Program-made: the position numbers and the translations under genes
From: Chloroflexota bacterium
GTDB lineage: Bacteria; Chloroflexota; Limnocylindria; Limnocylindrales; CSP1-4
DNA: 5,026 nucleotides
Direction of reading: 5' to 3'
NCBI GenBank assembly: GCA_013696275.1
Contig: JACCYW010000109.1
Coordinates: 1-5,026 of the forward strand
The notes under the pieces: generated by a model
What the model was told of the DNA's origin: nothing
What the model saw: only the letters and a program-made list of their open reading frames with translations
The model's database searches: none
In this document: positions 4,340 to 5,026 of the stretch, piece by piece
Layout of the letters: every line of letters begins with the position of its first letter
How positions within the stretch are numbered: position 1 is the stretch's first letter

Positions 4340-5026
4340 TCAAGCGGCGGCAGCGACGGGACCAGCCAACACGGTCGCCCGGACCCAGGCCGTCTCGGCC
4401 ATGTTCGAGCGCCGGAAGTCGAGTCGCTCCTGGGACATCGGACCATGGTTGGTGACGACCGTCCGCAGTTCGTTCCAGTCAGGCTCCGAGTAGCTCCACT
4501 GCCCGGTCTGCTCGTCCAGCCGCAACTCTGGATCGGGGATCACGAGGCCCAGCTCACGGATGCGCGGCACGTAGATGGAGAGGAACTCCTGGCGCAGTCC
4601 TTCGCTCGTCTTGGCCTTGATACGCCAATACAGGTCACGGTCCTTGGCGCGATCACTGCGCGGACCATGCATCTGCATCAACGGGCCCCACCACCGGTCG
4701 AGTGCCTCCTGGACCATCTCACGCTGGACGCTGGTGCCATCGGCCAAGGTCACGACGACATCGCGGCCATGCATGATGTGCACCGACTCCTCCCAACAGA
4801 TCTTCTTCATCGTCCGGCTGTAGGGCCCGTAGGAGGAGTCACGGAGAGCCTGCTGGGCGACGATGGCAGCGGCGTCCACCAGCCAGGCGATGATGCCCAC
4901 GTCGCCCCACGACCTGGTCGGGTAGTGGAAGACGTTATGGAACTTGGTCTTGCCATCCAACAGGTCCTGGAACATGGCCTCGCGCGGCTTGCCCAGGTCC
5001 TCCGCCACGCGATACAGCAGTTGAGC
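4340..5026 (-). CDS. paaA: Phenylacetyl-CoA epoxidase catalytic subunit PaaA (PaaG), 5' end outside the window
   Basis: The C-terminal 228 residues of the diiron oxygenase subunit that inserts one oxygen atom into the aromatic ring of phenylacetyl-CoA. The reading frame is open to the window edge and begins AQLLYRVAEDLGKPRE, so the GTG at 5008 is internal. Family segments visible are 'KFHNVFHYPT' (28-37), 'GIIAWLVDAAAIVAQQAL' (44-61), 'KKICWEESVHIMHG' (74-87) and the conserved C-terminal 'DWNELRTVVTNHGPMSQERL' with 'AWVRATVLAG'. D51, E80 and H83 of the fragment have the spacing (+29, +32) of the second half of the E. coli PaaA diiron site (Asp126, Glu155, His158 as I recall). By this alignment about 75 N-terminal residues, including the other ligands, lie outside the window. 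It is the promoter-proximal paa gene seen here, separated from paaB by the GNAT gene. Confidence 0.95.
   Translation of the reverse strand, partial: AQLLYRVAEDLGKPREAMFQDLLDGKTKFHNVFHYPTRSWGDVGIIAWLVDAAAIVAQQALRDSSYGPYSRTMKKICWEESVHIMHGRDVVVTLADGTSVQREMVQEALDRWWGPLMQMHGPRSDRAKDRDLYWRIKAKTSEGLRQEFLSIYVPRIRELGLVIPDPELRLDEQTGQWSYSEPDWNELRTVVTNHGPMSQERLDFRRSNMAETAWVRATVLAGPVAAAA

Noticed and set aside
1..5026. Search for CRISPR arrays, transposases, tRNAs, toxin-antitoxin pairs or a new defence system
   Set aside because: No regularly spaced repeats, no recombinase motifs, no cloverleaf and no two-gene defence layout could be seen; the window is explained by metal uptake and phenylacetate genes.

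Overview
The window comes from a high-GC bacterium. Gene content, GC-rich third codon positions, GTG starts at 4-base overlaps and one possibly leaderless gene suggest a Chloroflexota- or Actinobacteria-like genome. No marker gene settles the phylum, so this is an inference with low certainty. Two ordinary gene groups meet tail to tail near base 1715-1740.

Left part (1-1692): a metal-uptake locus. On the minus strand is a metal-binding lipoprotein of the ZnuA/TroA family. Its stop overlaps, in a GTGA, the start of a gene whose first 28 residues look like an ABC-transporter ATPase (ZnuC-like) and which runs out of the window at base 1. Divergent from the lipoprotein is a Fur-family metalloregulator. 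The short gap between them holds overlapping ACAA/TTGT half-sites, which are a plausible operator, and a TATACT box placed so that the regulator mRNA may be leaderless. The expected circuit is a metal-bound repressor that switches off the transporter when metal is sufficient. Zinc is the favoured metal, but the regulator lacks the sensor cysteine usual in Zur.

Right part (1741-5026): phenylacetyl-CoA epoxidase genes, all on the minus strand, in transcription order paaA (5' end outside), a roughly 340-base gap, a GNAT acetyltransferase, paaB, paaC, paaD. PaaA is the diiron oxygenase subunit, PaaC its scaffold partner, PaaB a small accessory subunit and PaaD a maturation-type protein. The complex epoxidises the ring of phenylacetyl-CoA in the aerobic hybrid pathway. 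The reductase gene paaE does not follow paaD here. paaB, paaC and paaD are tightly coupled (TAG immediately followed by ATG; GTGA overlap).

The most interesting observation is that this PaaC carries a complete set of possible diiron ligands (E46, E76/H79, D131, E160/H163), with spacing that matches the metal site of PaaA. The E. coli-type PaaC is regarded as having lost its metal site. A GNAT gene and a gap with short repeats between paaA and paaB are also unusual. I see no mobile element, CRISPR array, RNA gene or clearly new system.
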